Positions 25,743 through 35,824 of a stretch of 64,000 nucleotides of DNA are shown one piece after another. The stretch is from assembly GCA_029259595.1 (NCBI GenBank), contig JAJDEW010000073.1, forward strand, positions 1 to 64,000, given 5' to 3'. This DNA is from Planctomycetota bacterium. GTDB taxonomy: Bacteria; Planctomycetota; UBA1135; GCA-002686595. The position numbers and the translations under genes were made by a program. How positions within the stretch are numbered: position 1 is the first letter of the stretch; the number at the start of each line of letters is the position of its first letter. Below the pieces are notes generated by a model. The model saw only the letters and a program-made list of their open reading frames with translations, did not search any database and was not told the origin of the DNA.

Positions 25743-26207
25743 TCCCACTCCAGAATCTCCGAGATTCCGCGAGTCATCCCCGGGGCTCGTGTCCTGGCCT
25801 TCTCATGAAGAAAGCCAACCACGATCCTGGGTCCGATGTCGGGGGCTTGCCTCGAAGCCGGCGGTATCGGAGGGCACCTCACCAACGGCCTAGCCGGCCG
25901 AGCTACGCGAGCTGGAGGCGAGACCTCGCGGGGAGAGTTCGGCGGCGCATTCTGGATCCGGGCTTCCGGGCCCAGGCCGAGCTGGACCTGCTGCGCCCAA
26001 GGCTCGGGACGCCTCCCGCGCACGCAAAGGTCCGCCGGTCGCTCGGCCGACGATAGGGGCGCTGCATCCTCTCGGGCCGCCGTACCGGCACGCGACTGAG
26101 GGGTAGTCGTTGATACTGACCGAGAGAGAGGGGAAGGGCGGCCTCCGAGTTGAGGGGCTCGGGGCCCGCCCGCTCCTTCACGAGGACCCAGCAGATATCA
26201 TGCGGCC
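25743..26207. other. intergenic region between ECF gene and kinase gene
   Basis: No recognisable gene. The 3' end carries a TATCAT box just before the kinase start. Short open frames on both strands have no family resemblance, and GC is slightly lower than in the flanking 60 kb. Confidence 0.35.
26196..26201 (+). promoter_or_regulatory. -10-like box TATCAT, probable leaderless promoter
   Basis: TATCAT lies 6 nt upstream of the kinase ATG at 26208, the same geometry as at other genes in this window. Confidence 0.45.
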
Positions 26208-29200
26208 ATGCAGAACGCAGAATCGATCTTTGCGAGCTATATAGCCCGCGTTGAGGCAGGTGAGACGATTGACTTCGACGCTTTTTGCAAGGAGCACGCA
26301 GGCAACGCCGAGAAGTTGCGCGAGCTCAAGGCTAGTTGCGAGATGCTGGGGCCGATCCTGCGGGCCAATCTCGGCGGCTCCGTCTCCAAGTCGATCCGCG
26401 AGGTACACGGCAGTGAAGTCGATCCGAACGTCGAGCTTGAGGCAGACAAGCCTGTGAGTCAGGAGGACTTCTCCAGCGAGGTCCTGAGAAGGCTTTCGGA
26501 TCACGCTGGCGGCTACGGCCGATACAAGATCCGTGGGGAGGTCGCCCGTGGAGGGCAGGGAGCTGTTCTCCGAGTCTGGGACGAGGATCTGCGTCGCAAT
26601 CTGGCCATGAAGGTCATCCTCGGCAGCGGAAATGCCTCGACGGGGGATACGCCAAACGTTGATCCGAAGACGCTAGGGCGGTTCCTGGAGGAGGCTCAGG
26701 TCACAGGCCAGCTGGACCATCCGGGGATTGTTCCGGTCCACGAGCTCGGTCTCGACTCCGAAGGCCAGGTTTACTTCACGATGAAGCTCGTGAAGGGTGA
26801 GACCTTCAAGGACGTCATCGAAAAGGTCCACAGGGACGAAGACGGCTGGACGATGACCCGAACTCTGGGAGTCCTCCTGAAGGTCTGTGAGGCGATGTCA
26901 TACACCCACGACAAAGGGGTGATCCACCGCGACCTGAAGCCGGCCAACATCATGGTGGGCCGCTTCGGCGAGGTCTACGTGATGGACTGGGGGCTGGCCA
27001 GAGTCTTAGGGAAGGAGGACGCCAAGGACATCCGGATTAAGCCGGACCTTCTGAGTAGCAAGTCTGAGGTTCGTACAGAAAGGCGAAATCATGCCAGCAA
27101 CACGCCGGACTCTCCGCTGTACACGATGGATGGGGACGTGGTGGGCACGCCGGCCTACATGTCGCCGGAGCAGGCGCAGGGGTGGGTCTCCGAGATGGGG
27201 CCGCCGTCGGACGTGTACGCGGTGGGTGCGATCCTCTACCACCTGCTAGCGGGGCACATGCCCTACCTCCCACCCTCCGCGAATATGAACGCGTACGCGA
27301 TCTGGAACCTGGTGCAGCAAGGCCCGCCGAAGTCGATTGCGCAGATCGCGACTACCGCCCCCAGCGAGCTGGTGGCGATCTGCGAGAAGGCGATGGCGCG
27401 CGAACCGGCAGAGCGCTACTCCGACATGGGCGGGCTGGCTTCCGACCTACGGGCCTTCATGGAGAACCGTGTGGTGCAGGCGTATCGCACGGGGACGGTC
27501 GTGGAGCTTCGCAAGTGGGTCGGGAGGAATCGTTCGCTGGCCTTCGCGTCGATCGCCGCCGTCGTCCTGCTGGTCGTGGGCCTGTTCTCGAGCCTGTTCT
27601 TGAAGTCCCTCGCGGACGACGCGGCAGCGGACGCTCGACTAGCCGCCGAGGAGGAGTTCGTAGCGCGCCGGCTCGCCGAACGCCAGAGCTACGCGCTGCG
27701 CATTCGCGCGGCGGAGATGAGCCTCGACGCCGACCAGGTGGCGGACGCCCACCGCATCCTCGCCTCGGTCCAGCCGCAGGACCGAAGGTTCGAGTGGGGG
27801 TTGACATCACTGCGTGCCGATCAGTCGTTGGAGGCCCACGTACAGCACAACGGTCGGGTCTTCTGCGTGGCCTGGAGCCCCGACGGCAGCCGCCTGGCCA
27901 CGGGCGGACAGGATGCCCGGCTCGTCGTCTGGGATGCTGCCGAATTCTCGCCCATTCGTAGCCTGCAGCTGCCGCGTTCGATCCACGCGATGGCCTGGAG
28001 CGGCGACGGTCGGCGCCTTGCTGCGGGCGGTCTCGACGGAGACCTGCACTTGTTCGACTCCGACACCTGGGAGCCGGAGGCCGATCTGGAGGGGCACACG
28101 GACATGATCACGTCGGTGGCCTGGAGCCCCGACTGTGGTGTCGTCGCGACAGCGAGCGCGGACGGAACGGTGCGCCTCTGGAGCCTCGACTCGCCGGGTG
28201 TCCCGGTCGTGTTCGAGGGAATCCCGGCGGAGAGGAAACTGGAGATCGGGAGTAGAGAGTTTCCTGCCCCCGAGGAGTGGGTCTGGTCCGTCGCCTGGAG
28301 CGCGGACGGTCAGCACTTAGCGCTGGGCGGCAGCAACGGCACCCTGCAGGTCCGGCAACCGGATGGACGTATTCGCCGCGAAGTGGTGGGGCACGTCGGA
28401 CGCGTTGACGCGCTTGCCTGGTCGCCCGTCGGAGACCGACTCGCGTCCAGCGGAGCGGACGGGGTCGTTCGACTCTGGGGCGAGGAGAGCCCGGAGCCCG
28501 TCGAACTGGGGAAGCACGAGGGGCCCGCGACGTCGGTAGCGTGGAGCCCACGTGGCGAGCGTCTCATCTCCGCAGGAGAGGACGGCTGGCTGCGAGTCTG
28601 GGACACCGCGGGCCTGACGGAGATCGGACGCCTACGGGGACACGAGTCCCTCGTACGATCCGTCGCCTGGAGTCCAGACGGCGAGCGTGTCGTCTCCGTC
28701 GGGGACGACGAGACGCTCCGAATTTGGTTGCCGACGAACTGTCCGCCGGGGAATGTACTGGCTCGGCACGTGGGGCCGGTGAGTGCCGCCGCCTGGAGCA
28801 AGGACGGGAGTCGCCTCGCCACCGCGGGATGGGACGGCGGGATCCTGCTACAGGATGCCCATCCCGGCGCGTTCGGTGCTCGGCTGGACGAAGGGGGAAC
28901 GTACTGCTGGTCGCTGGCCTGGTCGTCCGATGGCTCTCGCTTGGCGTCGGGTGGAAGCGACGGACTTGTACGGATCTGGGATCCGGTGGGCAAGGAGGTC
29001 GTGGTGGAGATGCACGCCCACGAAGGAGAAGTCCGATGCGTGGCCTGGAGCGCCGACGGTATGCGGCTTGCCAGCGGAGGACGCGACGGAATGGTCCGGC
29101 TCTGGAACCCGTCGTCCGGCGCTTCCATCGGAGTGGCCGCCGCGCACTCCGGCAGCGTGACGGATCTCCTCTGGCGGGAGGACGACGTAGGATTGTACTC

Positions 29201-30596
29201 ATGTGGACAGGACGGGGCGATACGTTCGTGGGAGCCGAGCTCGTCAGAGCCGACTGTCTTGGTCGAGGGGCTTGTAGGGGAGGTGGGCCACCTCTCACCG
29301 GGTCCCGAAAAGCAGCCACTGCAGTTCGTCACGCACCGCGACGGTCGCGTGCTCCTCTGTTCGTGGGGTCCTGCGGGCGTCTCGGAGGGGCCGGAGTTGA
29401 TCGGCCACGGGGTAGGGCTCGGCTCCACCACTTGGTCCGCCGACGGACAACGCATCGCATCGGGTGACAAGGAGGGCGTGATCCGGGTGTGGGACGTCTC
29501 CGGAGGGGAACCCCTCGTCCGCGTCGTCGCTTCCGACGAGCGCGTCGGTGTCATGGCTTGGAGCCCCGCGGGGTCGCGCCTGGTAGCTGGCTGCCGAGAC
29601 GGCACCGTGCTGGTTTGGGACTCGAGCCTCGAGAACGCGCGCGCCGTCTGGAAGTGGAGCGAGTACCGTAGGCGGCTCGTGCCCCTATTGGACGCCCTCT
29701 TCGAAGAGGAGATCCTGCTCCAGCGCGTCGAGGAGATCCTCGGGGGCGACCCAACCCTGACCGACGAGGAGCGCGCCATCGCAATCTCGATGGCCCGAGA
29801 CAAGGGGAACCCGTCGTCGGCATCGCTCTTGGCCGCCGTCGACACGGCGCTCCGGACTGCGCGCGACAAGCCATCCAGAGCCGAGGAGGACCTGCAGTTG
29901 GCGTATACCCTCGCTCAATCCGCTTTCGAGCTCTTCCCGGACGATCTCGACGTCCTCGGGGGGCTGGGGCGGGTTCAGCTCCGCAAAGGGATGGGCGGTG
30001 AAGCCACTCGAACTCTCGCACGTGCGCGCGTCCTGAACGACCAGCGTGAGGAACCGGTCGAAATCGTCAACCTGTTCAAGTTTAAGTGGGACGCCTATAT
30101 CTACGGCGCCTGGGTCGAAGGATCCTCTCTTGAGGAGTACGAGAGAGAACTCTCTTACGCGGAGGCGTATCACGAGCTGTTCCCCAACGACGTTGCCGGT
30201 ATCCAGTATCTAGGAATGGCCTTGTATCGGTTGAAGCGCTTCGAGCTGGCTGGTCCCGTATTCGAACAGGCAATCAACATGGGAGGATTCACTCTACAAG
30301 GACAGACTTCGCGAAGTAGGGGGCTCTACCGCTGGGTGCACGTTCTGTCCAGCGCCGCGGTGAGCCACGCCGAGGCAGGCGACGTCGATTCGGCGCGCGC
30401 TCGGATCAGGGAGCTGCGCGCCTTCTTTGAGACATGGGACGCGCAGCGGGCGTCCGCAGCCGCTGAGGAAGAACAGCCGTTCACTCGCCGGTCCTTGAAC
30501 CCCGAATACCAGCTCTGGACCATTCCACAGTGGTGGGAGGGCAACCGGGCCGACGTCGCGAGGGCCGAGGCGCTCCTCGCAGGAGAAGACGGCTAG
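26208..30596 (+). CDS. receptor-type Ser/Thr protein kinase with 14 WD40 repeats and TPR-like tail
   Basis: 1462 aa. After ~100 aa of helical N terminus comes a Hanks-type kinase domain (aa ~103-425): glycine loop [26 protein letters not shown] lysine, [10 protein letters not shown] (~aa 240), VMDWGLARV with DWG in place of DFG, and [14 protein letters not shown] membrane helix follows ([18 protein letters not shown], ~aa 447-465). Beyond it I count 14 WD40 blades ([13 protein letters not shown]-type; aa ~540-1145), enough for two seven-bladed propellers, then a TPR-like C-terminal region. It would sense outside and phosphorylate inside. Probable partners are the ECF factor upstream and the two VWA proteins 8 nt and further downstream. 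Confidence 0.9.
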   Translation: MQNAESIFASYIARVEAGETIDFDAFCKEHAGNAEKLRELKASCEMLGPILRANLGGSVSKSIREVHGSEVDPNVELEADKPVSQEDFSSEVLRRLSDHAGGYGRYKIRGEVARGGQGAVLRVWDEDLRRNLAMKVILGSGNASTGDTPNVDPKTLGRFLEEAQVTGQLDHPGIVPVHELGLDSEGQVYFTMKLVKGETFKDVIEKVHRDEDGWTMTRTLGVLLKVCEAMSYTHDKGVIHRDLKPANIMVGRFGEVYVMDWGLARVLGKEDAKDIRIKPDLLSSKSEVRTERRNHASNTPDSPLYTMDGDVVGTPAYMSPEQAQGWVSEMGPPSDVYAVGAILYHLLAGHMPYLPPSANMNAYAIWNLVQQGPPKSIAQIATTAPSELVAICEKAMAREPAERYSDMGGLASDLRAFMENRVVQAYRTGTVVELRKWVGRNRSLAFASIAAVVLLVVGLFSSLFLKSLADDAAADARLAAEEEFVARRLAERQSYALRIRAAEMSLDADQVADAHRILASVQPQDRRFEWGLTSLRADQSLEAHVQHNGRVFCVAWSPDGSRLATGGQDARLVVWDAAEFSPIRSLQLPRSIHAMAWSGDGRRLAAGGLDGDLHLFDSDTWEPEADLEGHTDMITSVAWSPDCGVVATASADGTVRLWSLDSPGVPVVFEGIPAERKLEIGSREFPAPEEWVWSVAWSADGQHLALGGSNGTLQVRQPDGRIRREVVGHVGRVDALAWSPVGDRLASSGADGVVRLWGEESPEPVELGKHEGPATSVAWSPRGERLISAGEDGWLRVWDTAGLTEIGRLRGHESLVRSVAWSPDGERVVSVGDDETLRIWLPTNCPPGNVLARHVGPVSAAAWSKDGSRLATAGWDGGILLQDAHPGAFGARLDEGGTYCWSLAWSSDGSRLASGGSDGLVRIWDPVGKEVVVEMHAHEGEVRCVAWSADGMRLASGGRDGMVRLWNPSSGASIGVAAAHSGSVTDLLWREDDVGLYSCGQDGAIRSWEPSSSEPTVLVEGLVGEVGHLSPGPEKQPLQFVTHRDGRVLLCSWGPAGVSEGPELIGHGVGLGSTTWSADGQRIASGDKEGVIRVWDVSGGEPLVRVVASDERVGVMAWSPAGSRLVAGCRDGTVLVWDSSLENARAVWKWSEYRRRLVPLLDALFEEEILLQRVEEILGGDPTLTDEERAIAISMARDKGNPSSASLLAAVDTALRTARDKPSRAEEDLQLAYTLAQSAFELFPDDLDVLGGLGRVQLRKGMGGEATRTLARARVLNDQREEPVEIVNLFKFKWDAYIYGAWVEGSSLEEYERELSYAEAYHELFPNDVAGIQYLGMALYRLKRFELAGPVFEQAINMGGFTLQGQTSRSRGLYRWVHVLSSAAVSHAEAGDVDSARARIRELRAFFETWDAQRASAAAEEEQPFTRRSLNPEYQLWTIPQWWEGNRADVARAEALLAGEDG

Positions 30597-30604
30597 GGCC
30601 CGCG

Positions 30605-31537
30605 GTGGAGAGCCTGGGAATCCCTTCGCCCGTGGAGGAGCTCGCACAGGCGGGCTACCTCGAGCATCCATGGGTACTGCTCTTGGGCATGCTTCCCGTT
30701 GCCCTGGCCGTGCGAGATACTTGGAAGAATCGGGGGCGGGAATGCGTGCGCGCGTCTTTGTTTGCCTGGGTCGCGCCGTCTGCGCTGTTCCTCGCGGTAG
30801 TCATTCTCGCCGCAGGGCCGCGCACGGTGACGCATACGCAAGGGGAGCGGGCCCCGACGAACGTCCAGTTCTGCATCGACGTATCGGGGAGCATGACAAT
30901 GAGGTTTGGACTCGATCAGAACCGTTACGAGGGCGCGTTGGACGGCGCCCAGCGGTTCATGGATGAAAGGAGATGGGACGCCTTTGGGCTCTCGTTCTTC
31001 GGCAACAGCTTCCTGCAATGGGTGCCCGTCACGCCGCATCAGTCGGCCATCACCTGCGCGGCCCAATTCATGCGCCCCGAGAAGTTACCCGCCCGCTTCG
31101 GCGGTACAGAGATCCGGAAGGCGCTGCTCGGGTGCCGCTCCGCCCTAGCGCGGGCGGCCAAGGGCAAGCGCGTTATCGTCCTGATGTCGGACGGCTTTGC
31201 GGCCGACCTCCGTGGGGCCCTTAGCCAGGATGTCGCCCGCGTGCTGAGGGACCAGGACATCTCCTTGTACATGGTCCATATGGCGACTAGTGACGTCCCG
31301 CAGGACTTCCTCGAGATAGCCCGGTCTATGAACGGAGAGGCGTTTCACGCTCCGACACCGGAGCAGCTCGATCTAACGTTCAATCGAATCGGTGACCTGC
31401 TCGGTTCCGAACGCGAAGCGCGGCGCTCGGAGGTCGCCCCTGACGATGCGAGGTGGAGGGCGATCGTCGCCGTACTCATCGGTTCGATCGTGTTCGTCCC
31501 CCTCTTGCGCTTCTCTTTGCAGGGAGTCGGTCGATGA
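30605..31537 (+). CDS. VWA-domain membrane protein (BatA/BatB-like)
   Basis: 310 aa from a GTG 8 nt after the kinase stop. N-terminal hydrophobic helices (HPWVLLLGMLPVALAV and FLAVVILAAG) are followed by a von Willebrand factor A domain with an intact MIDAS: D-V-S-G-S (aa ~92), a Thr in GGTEIRKAL and Asp in VLMSDGFAADL. A C-terminal helix (AIVAVLIGSIVFVPLL) returns to the membrane. The layout matches BatA/BatB-type proteins, which bind partners through a metal ion. The stop overlaps the start of the next VWA gene (ATGA). The pair may form a heteromeric complex with the kinase; that is inference. Confidence 0.85.
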   Translation: MESLGIPSPVEELAQAGYLEHPWVLLLGMLPVALAVRDTWKNRGRECVRASLFAWVAPSALFLAVVILAAGPRTVTHTQGERAPTNVQFCIDVSGSMTMRFGLDQNRYEGALDGAQRFMDERRWDAFGLSFFGNSFLQWVPVTPHQSAITCAAQFMRPEKLPARFGGTEIRKALLGCRSALARAAKGKRVIVLMSDGFAADLRGALSQDVARVLRDQDISLYMVHMATSDVPQDFLEIARSMNGEAFHAPTPEQLDLTFNRIGDLLGSEREARRSEVAPDDARWRAIVAVLIGSIVFVPLLRFSLQGVGR

Positions 31538-32442
31538 ACTCACTCCTCGTAGTCTTGCTGGTGTTTCTTCTGTCCCTGCTCGGTGACGTCTTGTCTTGGA
31601 AGAGGCTCGGCAGAGACGGGTCGAGCAACCCGAACGGGCGAAGGCTTGTTCTTGCAGCGGTGTCGGGGTTGGGACTCGCCATCGTATGTGGAGGGCTGTT
31701 TATCCTCGCGCAGGATGCCAAAGACGTGTCCTCCTCCGACGAGGCGCGATCCGACGCGACTGGTGTCACGCACTGCATCCTACTCCTCGACCACTCGCCC
31801 AGCATGGACGCGTCAGCCGGTGGCATGGAGCCAGAGGTGTCGCGTCTCGAGCGAGCCCGGGTGGAGATGAGGCGGATCGCGATGGCAGCCGTCGCTCAGG
31901 GGCAGGGCCTCTCTTTCGTTGTTGTGCACCGCGAAGCGCGCCTCGTCATCCTGGACTCGTCCGAGCCAGAGGTCGTCGGCCACCTGCTGGAGAGCGTTCC
32001 CCTGCACTACGGCTTCGGCGACGGCAGGACGCACCTCGATGTCGGCCTACGTGAAGTCGAGCGTATCGCGCAGTCTTGGCAGCGCGGAACCACGGTGCTG
32101 TACGTTGCGAGCGACGGCCTCTTCGAGCGGGGAGACCAACTGGCCCTACCCGACTCGATTCAGACTGCACAAGTCCTCGGGGTCGGTCCCGTCTCCGTCG
32201 GTGCGGCCTTGGGCGAGGAGTCCTCGGGACAGGATGCGTCCGCGCTCCGCGCGCTGGCCGCGGAGCTCTCCGGGGGGTACACCGACATCAGCCGGGTCGA
32301 CTTCCCTCTGATAAGCTCGTCCGAATTGGAGCCCGCGGGGTCACGCGACAGCGACCGCCGGACTTACGTGCTGGCGGCGTGTTTAGTAGCGGCCAGCTGC
32401 GTCCTCCTCCGGCCCCTAGGCAGGGAACGCCGGACCGCGTAG
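31534..32442 (+). CDS. second VWA-domain membrane protein of the kinase cassette
   Basis: 302 aa; the ATG overlaps the preceding stop. Two N-terminal helices (LLVVLLVFLLSLLG, VLAAVSGLGLAIVCGGLFIL) precede a VWA domain with MIDAS D-H-S-P-S (aa ~86) and VASDGLFERGDQLA. A short C-terminal helix (YVLAACLVAASCVLLRPL) ends in a basic tail. The same membrane-VWA-membrane layout as its neighbour, with little sequence identity, suggests an old duplication. It is last in the ECF/kinase/VWA/VWA cassette. Confidence 0.82.
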   Translation: MNSLLVVLLVFLLSLLGDVLSWKRLGRDGSSNPNGRRLVLAAVSGLGLAIVCGGLFILAQDAKDVSSSDEARSDATGVTHCILLLDHSPSMDASAGGMEPEVSRLERARVEMRRIAMAAVAQGQGLSFVVVHREARLVILDSSEPEVVGHLLESVPLHYGFGDGRTHLDVGLREVERIAQSWQRGTTVLYVASDGLFERGDQLALPDSIQTAQVLGVGPVSVGAALGEESSGQDASALRALAAELSGGYTDISRVDFPLISSSELEPAGSRDSDRRTYVLAACLVAASCVLLRPLGRERRTA

Positions 32443-32682
32443 CCGCCCCCCCGTGGGGTCCAGAAAGTTGGCCGCGTCAGAACCCGCTTCCACAGTCCTC
32501 TTCCCCGGGCCTCCGCGATTTCCGGTACGAAGTCCGGCATTTCGACGGGGAACGGTGCACGTCGCGTGCCGGCGGAAGCGCTTCGCGCCGGCGAGCAAGG
32601 GGCGCAGCCCGCGTTCCTGGAGAGCCGCACGCGCTTGCGATCGGGTCGAGCCGTGCCCGAGCGCCGTCAGGCTCGTCCGCCG

Positions 32683-35337
32683 TCAGCGCGCGTCCGGCGC
32701 CGCCGCGAGCCGGCGCAGGCCCAGGGTCGCGCGCAACGTGCCGCAGGCTTCGACCTCGAGCTCGACGGCGGTCGGGGCGTAGCGCGGCGAGGTCGTGCGC
32801 GCGAGGTAGCGGCCGGCGGCGACGAGGCAGCCGGTTTGAACCCAGGCTTCGAGCTCGGTGCCCTGGATCACGTGCGCGGGTGGGGCGTCCGCGCGCGGGG
32901 CGTGGGCCCCGGGCGCGAGCCGGTCGAGCGTCAGGACGAAGTCGCGTTCGCGTTCCGGTTCGCAGATTCCGCCGCCGTTGGGCGTGCCGGGCGGAGCGTC
33001 GTCGGGCCAGGCGCTGCCGCGTTCGAGCTCGAACGCGAGTTGCAGGCGACCGCCCCGCACCCAGGACTCCGCGACCAGCGTCCGTTCGCCGGCGCGCACC
33101 GTGACCTCGTCCGTCGTCGTCGGAGCCCAGCAGGCGGAACCCGCGGGCGGCGCGAAGCGCAGCGCGTAGGTCCCGGGCGGAACGGCGCGCACGACGCCGG
33201 CGACCGGGCGGACGTCGACCCAGTCCTGCACCGGACGTCGCGTCAACGGCGAGAGGAGCGTGACCGCGACGTCGTCGATCTCGTCGGGGGAGAGGCCGGG
33301 CAGCGCGAGGGCGAGTTCGCCCGGCGTGTGCGGTCGGGGTCGCAGCGTGAGGCGCAAGCGGGACTCGAAGGGCGAGTCGGGGACCGTGAAGGCCCGTTCC
33401 GCGAGCGGGGCGCCGGGGACGGCGGCGGCGAAGACGAGCTCTTCGCCGGGCTCGACCCGGAAGGCCGCACGGGCCGGCGAGCCGATCGCGACCGTCTGGC
33501 GGGGCTTCGCGCTCGGCGCTGCGCCGCGCAGCGAGCACGTGACCGTCGCGCCGCGCAGCTCGTTGCCGTCGGAATCGGTCACCGCGACCAGAACGCGGTG
33601 GGCTTCGTTCACGAATTCGAGGCCGCTCGAACCCGTCGGCCAGGTCTCCGCGAGGGGTTCGTCGGTCTGGACGTTCCACTCGACCGGCTTGCCGTTGACC
33701 GATAGCGCGTAGCGATCGAGCTGGAGCCCCGCGATCTGAAAGCGTCCGTCGGAATCGGTGGAGCTGCTGCTCTTCCACAGCCCGGCTTCGCGTCCCTCGC
33801 TGCGCTTCTTGGCCGCGGCCAGGGTCCAGCCGTCGCGCTCCGCGTCCCAGCCGACCTGCACGGCGAAGATCGGGAAGCGTTGGACCGGACGGCCGTCGGG
33901 GTAGCTCAAGCGACCGCGGATCACGCCGCCGGCCGTGAGACGCAACTCGGGCGCCGCGAAGTCCTCGCCGTCGTCGCCGGTCGGTTGCTCGGGAACGGCC
34001 GCGTAGCCCGAGCCCGTGCCCGAGATCCAGGTCTCGAGCGCGAGCAAGCTCTCACCCGGCGCGAGCGCGAGTTCGTAGCGGCCGCCGACGTCGGTCGTGG
34101 CCGTGCGCTGACGGCTCGTTTCCGTGCTCGGTGCCGTGCGGGTCACGGCGCGCACCAGAGCGTTCGGTGCCGGTCGGCCGTCGGCCTGCACGACGCGGCC
34201 GAGGACCCGGCGACCCCGTTCGAGGACGAAGTCGAGCTCGACGCGTTCGTGCTCGGAGGTGACGGTCACGCTCTGGAAGGCCGTTTGGAAGCCTCGAGCC
34301 GAGACGTGGACCAGGACCGAGCACAGCCGGCTTCCGTAAGGACCGAGGGCCGTGAGCTCGGGCAACTCCAGGGCGAAGGTCCCGTCCGCGTCCGTGTGGG
34401 TCGCGGCGACGTCCGTGTCGGTATCCCACCAGACCAGCGCAACGGTCACCCGCGCGTCGGGCAACGGCCGGCCGTCGGGCGCGCGGACGATCCCGTGCAG
34501 GCCGGCCGCGCTCGGTTCCTCTGAAAACAGGGCGGTCGTCGGTGTCGAAGGCGCGAGGCCGGAAAGCTGCTCGCGCTCCCCGACCGACGAACCGGGTCCG
34601 ACTTCGTCCGCGCCGTCGGCCGCCAGGTCCGTCGCGTTCGCCTCGGCCACCACCGACCCGCGCTCGGTTCCACGCACGAAGTAGGCGACGAGCGCCAGCA
34701 CCGGAACCGCGATCGCGGCGAGCGTGAGGGCCAGGCCGAAAGCGGGGGAGGCGGCGGGTGCCGCATCGGCTTCCTTCGGTCCGGGCAGCCAGGCGAGCAA
34801 GGCGCCCATCCACTCCTCGCGACTGTGCGGGTGTCGGCGTTGGATGCTGTCGCGCAGGCGTACGAGTCCGCGCTTGAGGCGCGTCCTCACGGTCTCCTCG
34901 GGCACGCTCATTCGCCGCGCGATCTCCAGCACCGGTATCTCCTCGAGATACCGCAGGAGGATCGTCGAGCGGTACGGTTCGTCCAGGGCCAGGACCGCAT
35001 CGACGGCGATGCGGTGGACCTCCATGCGTTCGGTCAGCTCGGCATCGGAGGGCAGCGCGTCGCTGCGCGCGGCGTCCTCCTCGCGCCGCCGCAGGCGGGC
35101 CGCCGACCGGCGCCGGCGCAGGGACAGGCGCCGCACCAGGGTGGCGAGATAGGCCCGCAGGTTCGCGTGGTGCCGCGGCGGCCGCTCGAGCATGGCGCTC
35201 CAGGCGTCCTGCAGGACGTCCTCGGCGGCGGAGGCGTCCGCGACGAGCGAGCGCGCCAGGCGGCGCGCGAAGGCCAGGTCGGCCTGCAGGAGGGCGACGT
35301 CGAGTTCGGGGGGAGGAGGCACGGAACGACCGATCAT
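32683..35337 (-). CDS. ECF sigma factor fused to a transmembrane helix and carboxypeptidase-regulatory-like domains
   Basis: 884 aa from the ATG at 35335-35337; longer in-frame starts would run towards the mobile element. Region 2 (aa ~17-75): LAFARRLARSLVADASAAED, VLQDAWSAMLERP, LRAYLATLVRRLSLRRRRS. Region 4 (~107-168): LDEPYRSTILLRYLEEIPVL, EETVRTRLKRGLVRLRDSIQ. A juxtamembrane segment (REEWMGALLAWLPGP) leads to one helix (~199-221). About 660 residues follow with CarboxypepD-type repeats (GIVRAPDGRPLPDARVTVAL, RRVLGRVVQADGRPAPNALV, VIRGRLSYPDGRPVQRFPIF). The region-4 helix is the most canonical of the three fused proteins here. No adjacent anti-sigma gene. Confidence 0.86.
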   Translation of the reverse strand: MIGRSVPPPPELDVALLQADLAFARRLARSLVADASAAEDVLQDAWSAMLERPPRHHANLRAYLATLVRRLSLRRRRSAARLRRREEDAARSDALPSDAELTERMEVHRIAVDAVLALDEPYRSTILLRYLEEIPVLEIARRMSVPEETVRTRLKRGLVRLRDSIQRRHPHSREEWMGALLAWLPGPKEADAAPAASPAFGLALTLAAIAVPVLALVAYFVRGTERGSVVAEANATDLAADGADEVGPGSSVGEREQLSGLAPSTPTTALFSEEPSAAGLHGIVRAPDGRPLPDARVTVALVWWDTDTDVAATHTDADGTFALELPELTALGPYGSRLCSVLVHVSARGFQTAFQSVTVTSEHERVELDFVLERGRRVLGRVVQADGRPAPNALVRAVTRTAPSTETSRQRTATTDVGGRYELALAPGESLLALETWISGTGSGYAAVPEQPTGDDGEDFAAPELRLTAGGVIRGRLSYPDGRPVQRFPIFAVQVGWDAERDGWTLAAAKKRSEGREAGLWKSSSSTDSDGRFQIAGLQLDRYALSVNGKPVEWNVQTDEPLAETWPTGSSGLEFVNEAHRVLVAVTDSDGNELRGATVTCSLRGAAPSAKPRQTVAIGSPARAAFRVEPGEELVFAAAVPGAPLAERAFTVPDSPFESRLRLTLRPRPHTPGELALALPGLSPDEIDDVAVTLLSPLTRRPVQDWVDVRPVAGVVRAVPPGTYALRFAPPAGSACWAPTTTDEVTVRAGERTLVAESWVRGGRLQLAFELERGSAWPDDAPPGTPNGGGICEPERERDFVLTLDRLAPGAHAPRADAPPAHVIQGTELEAWVQTGCLVAAGRYLARTTSPRYAPTAVELEVEACGTLRATLGLRRLAAAPDAR

Positions 35338-35488
35338 GCCCGCCCCCGGCGGTTTGGGTTCGGGACTGTGGCGAATGAGTGGTGGCGGGTCGTCCGCAAG
35401 TCGCCCGCCGGCAGGGGTGGGGGGCCCGTTCGCCGGTCCTTGGGCCCGCGGTCGACGCAAGTCCTGGTGTGGCGCCGGTCCACGGCCC

Positions 35489-35655
35489 CTAGCAGCCTGA
35501 TGAAAAAGTGCTTCGGATGCGATGCATGTGACCGGGAGGCCCGGCAGGTGCGCGAGAACGCAGGCGAATCGGTAGATTCGGCGAGGCTCTCGTGTGCCAG
35601 CCGGGCTTTCCGGACGCATGCAGCGCGCCGAATGACTTTTTCATCAGGCTGCTAG
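35489..35655. mobile_element. hairpin-type miniature element (MITE-like), copy A
   Basis: A 167-bp imperfect palindrome. Its 21-bp ends, CTAGCAGCCTGATGAAAAAG-T and the reverse complement, are perfect inverted repeats; the inside is also largely self-complementary up to a centre GAATC-GGTA-GATTC, so the whole element folds into one long stem. The hexamer GGCCCC lies directly outside both ends (before TAG, after CTA), a possible target duplication. A second copy lies at 62.07-62.23 kb with about 95% identity and only an end remains at 11.78 kb. No transposase is nearby; a full-length IS elsewhere may mobilise it. Confidence 0.75.
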
Positions 35656-35824
35656 GCCCCACGGAAGCGGATCACTCCCTTGGCCCGGGACCAGGGGCTG
35701 GCCGTCGCGGCCCCGTGGGTTAGGCTCCGCGACCCTGCTTGCCGGCCGGGCCGGGGCTCGTTCGAAGTCCGCCGTCGGCCTCGCGTCGGCCCGCCTTCCT
35801 CCGTAGAGGTGGGCCGGCCCCCTC

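Noticed and set aside
25836-26099. 87-codon open frame between ECF and kinase genes
   Set aside because: No ribosome site, no family, and equally long frames on the other strand.
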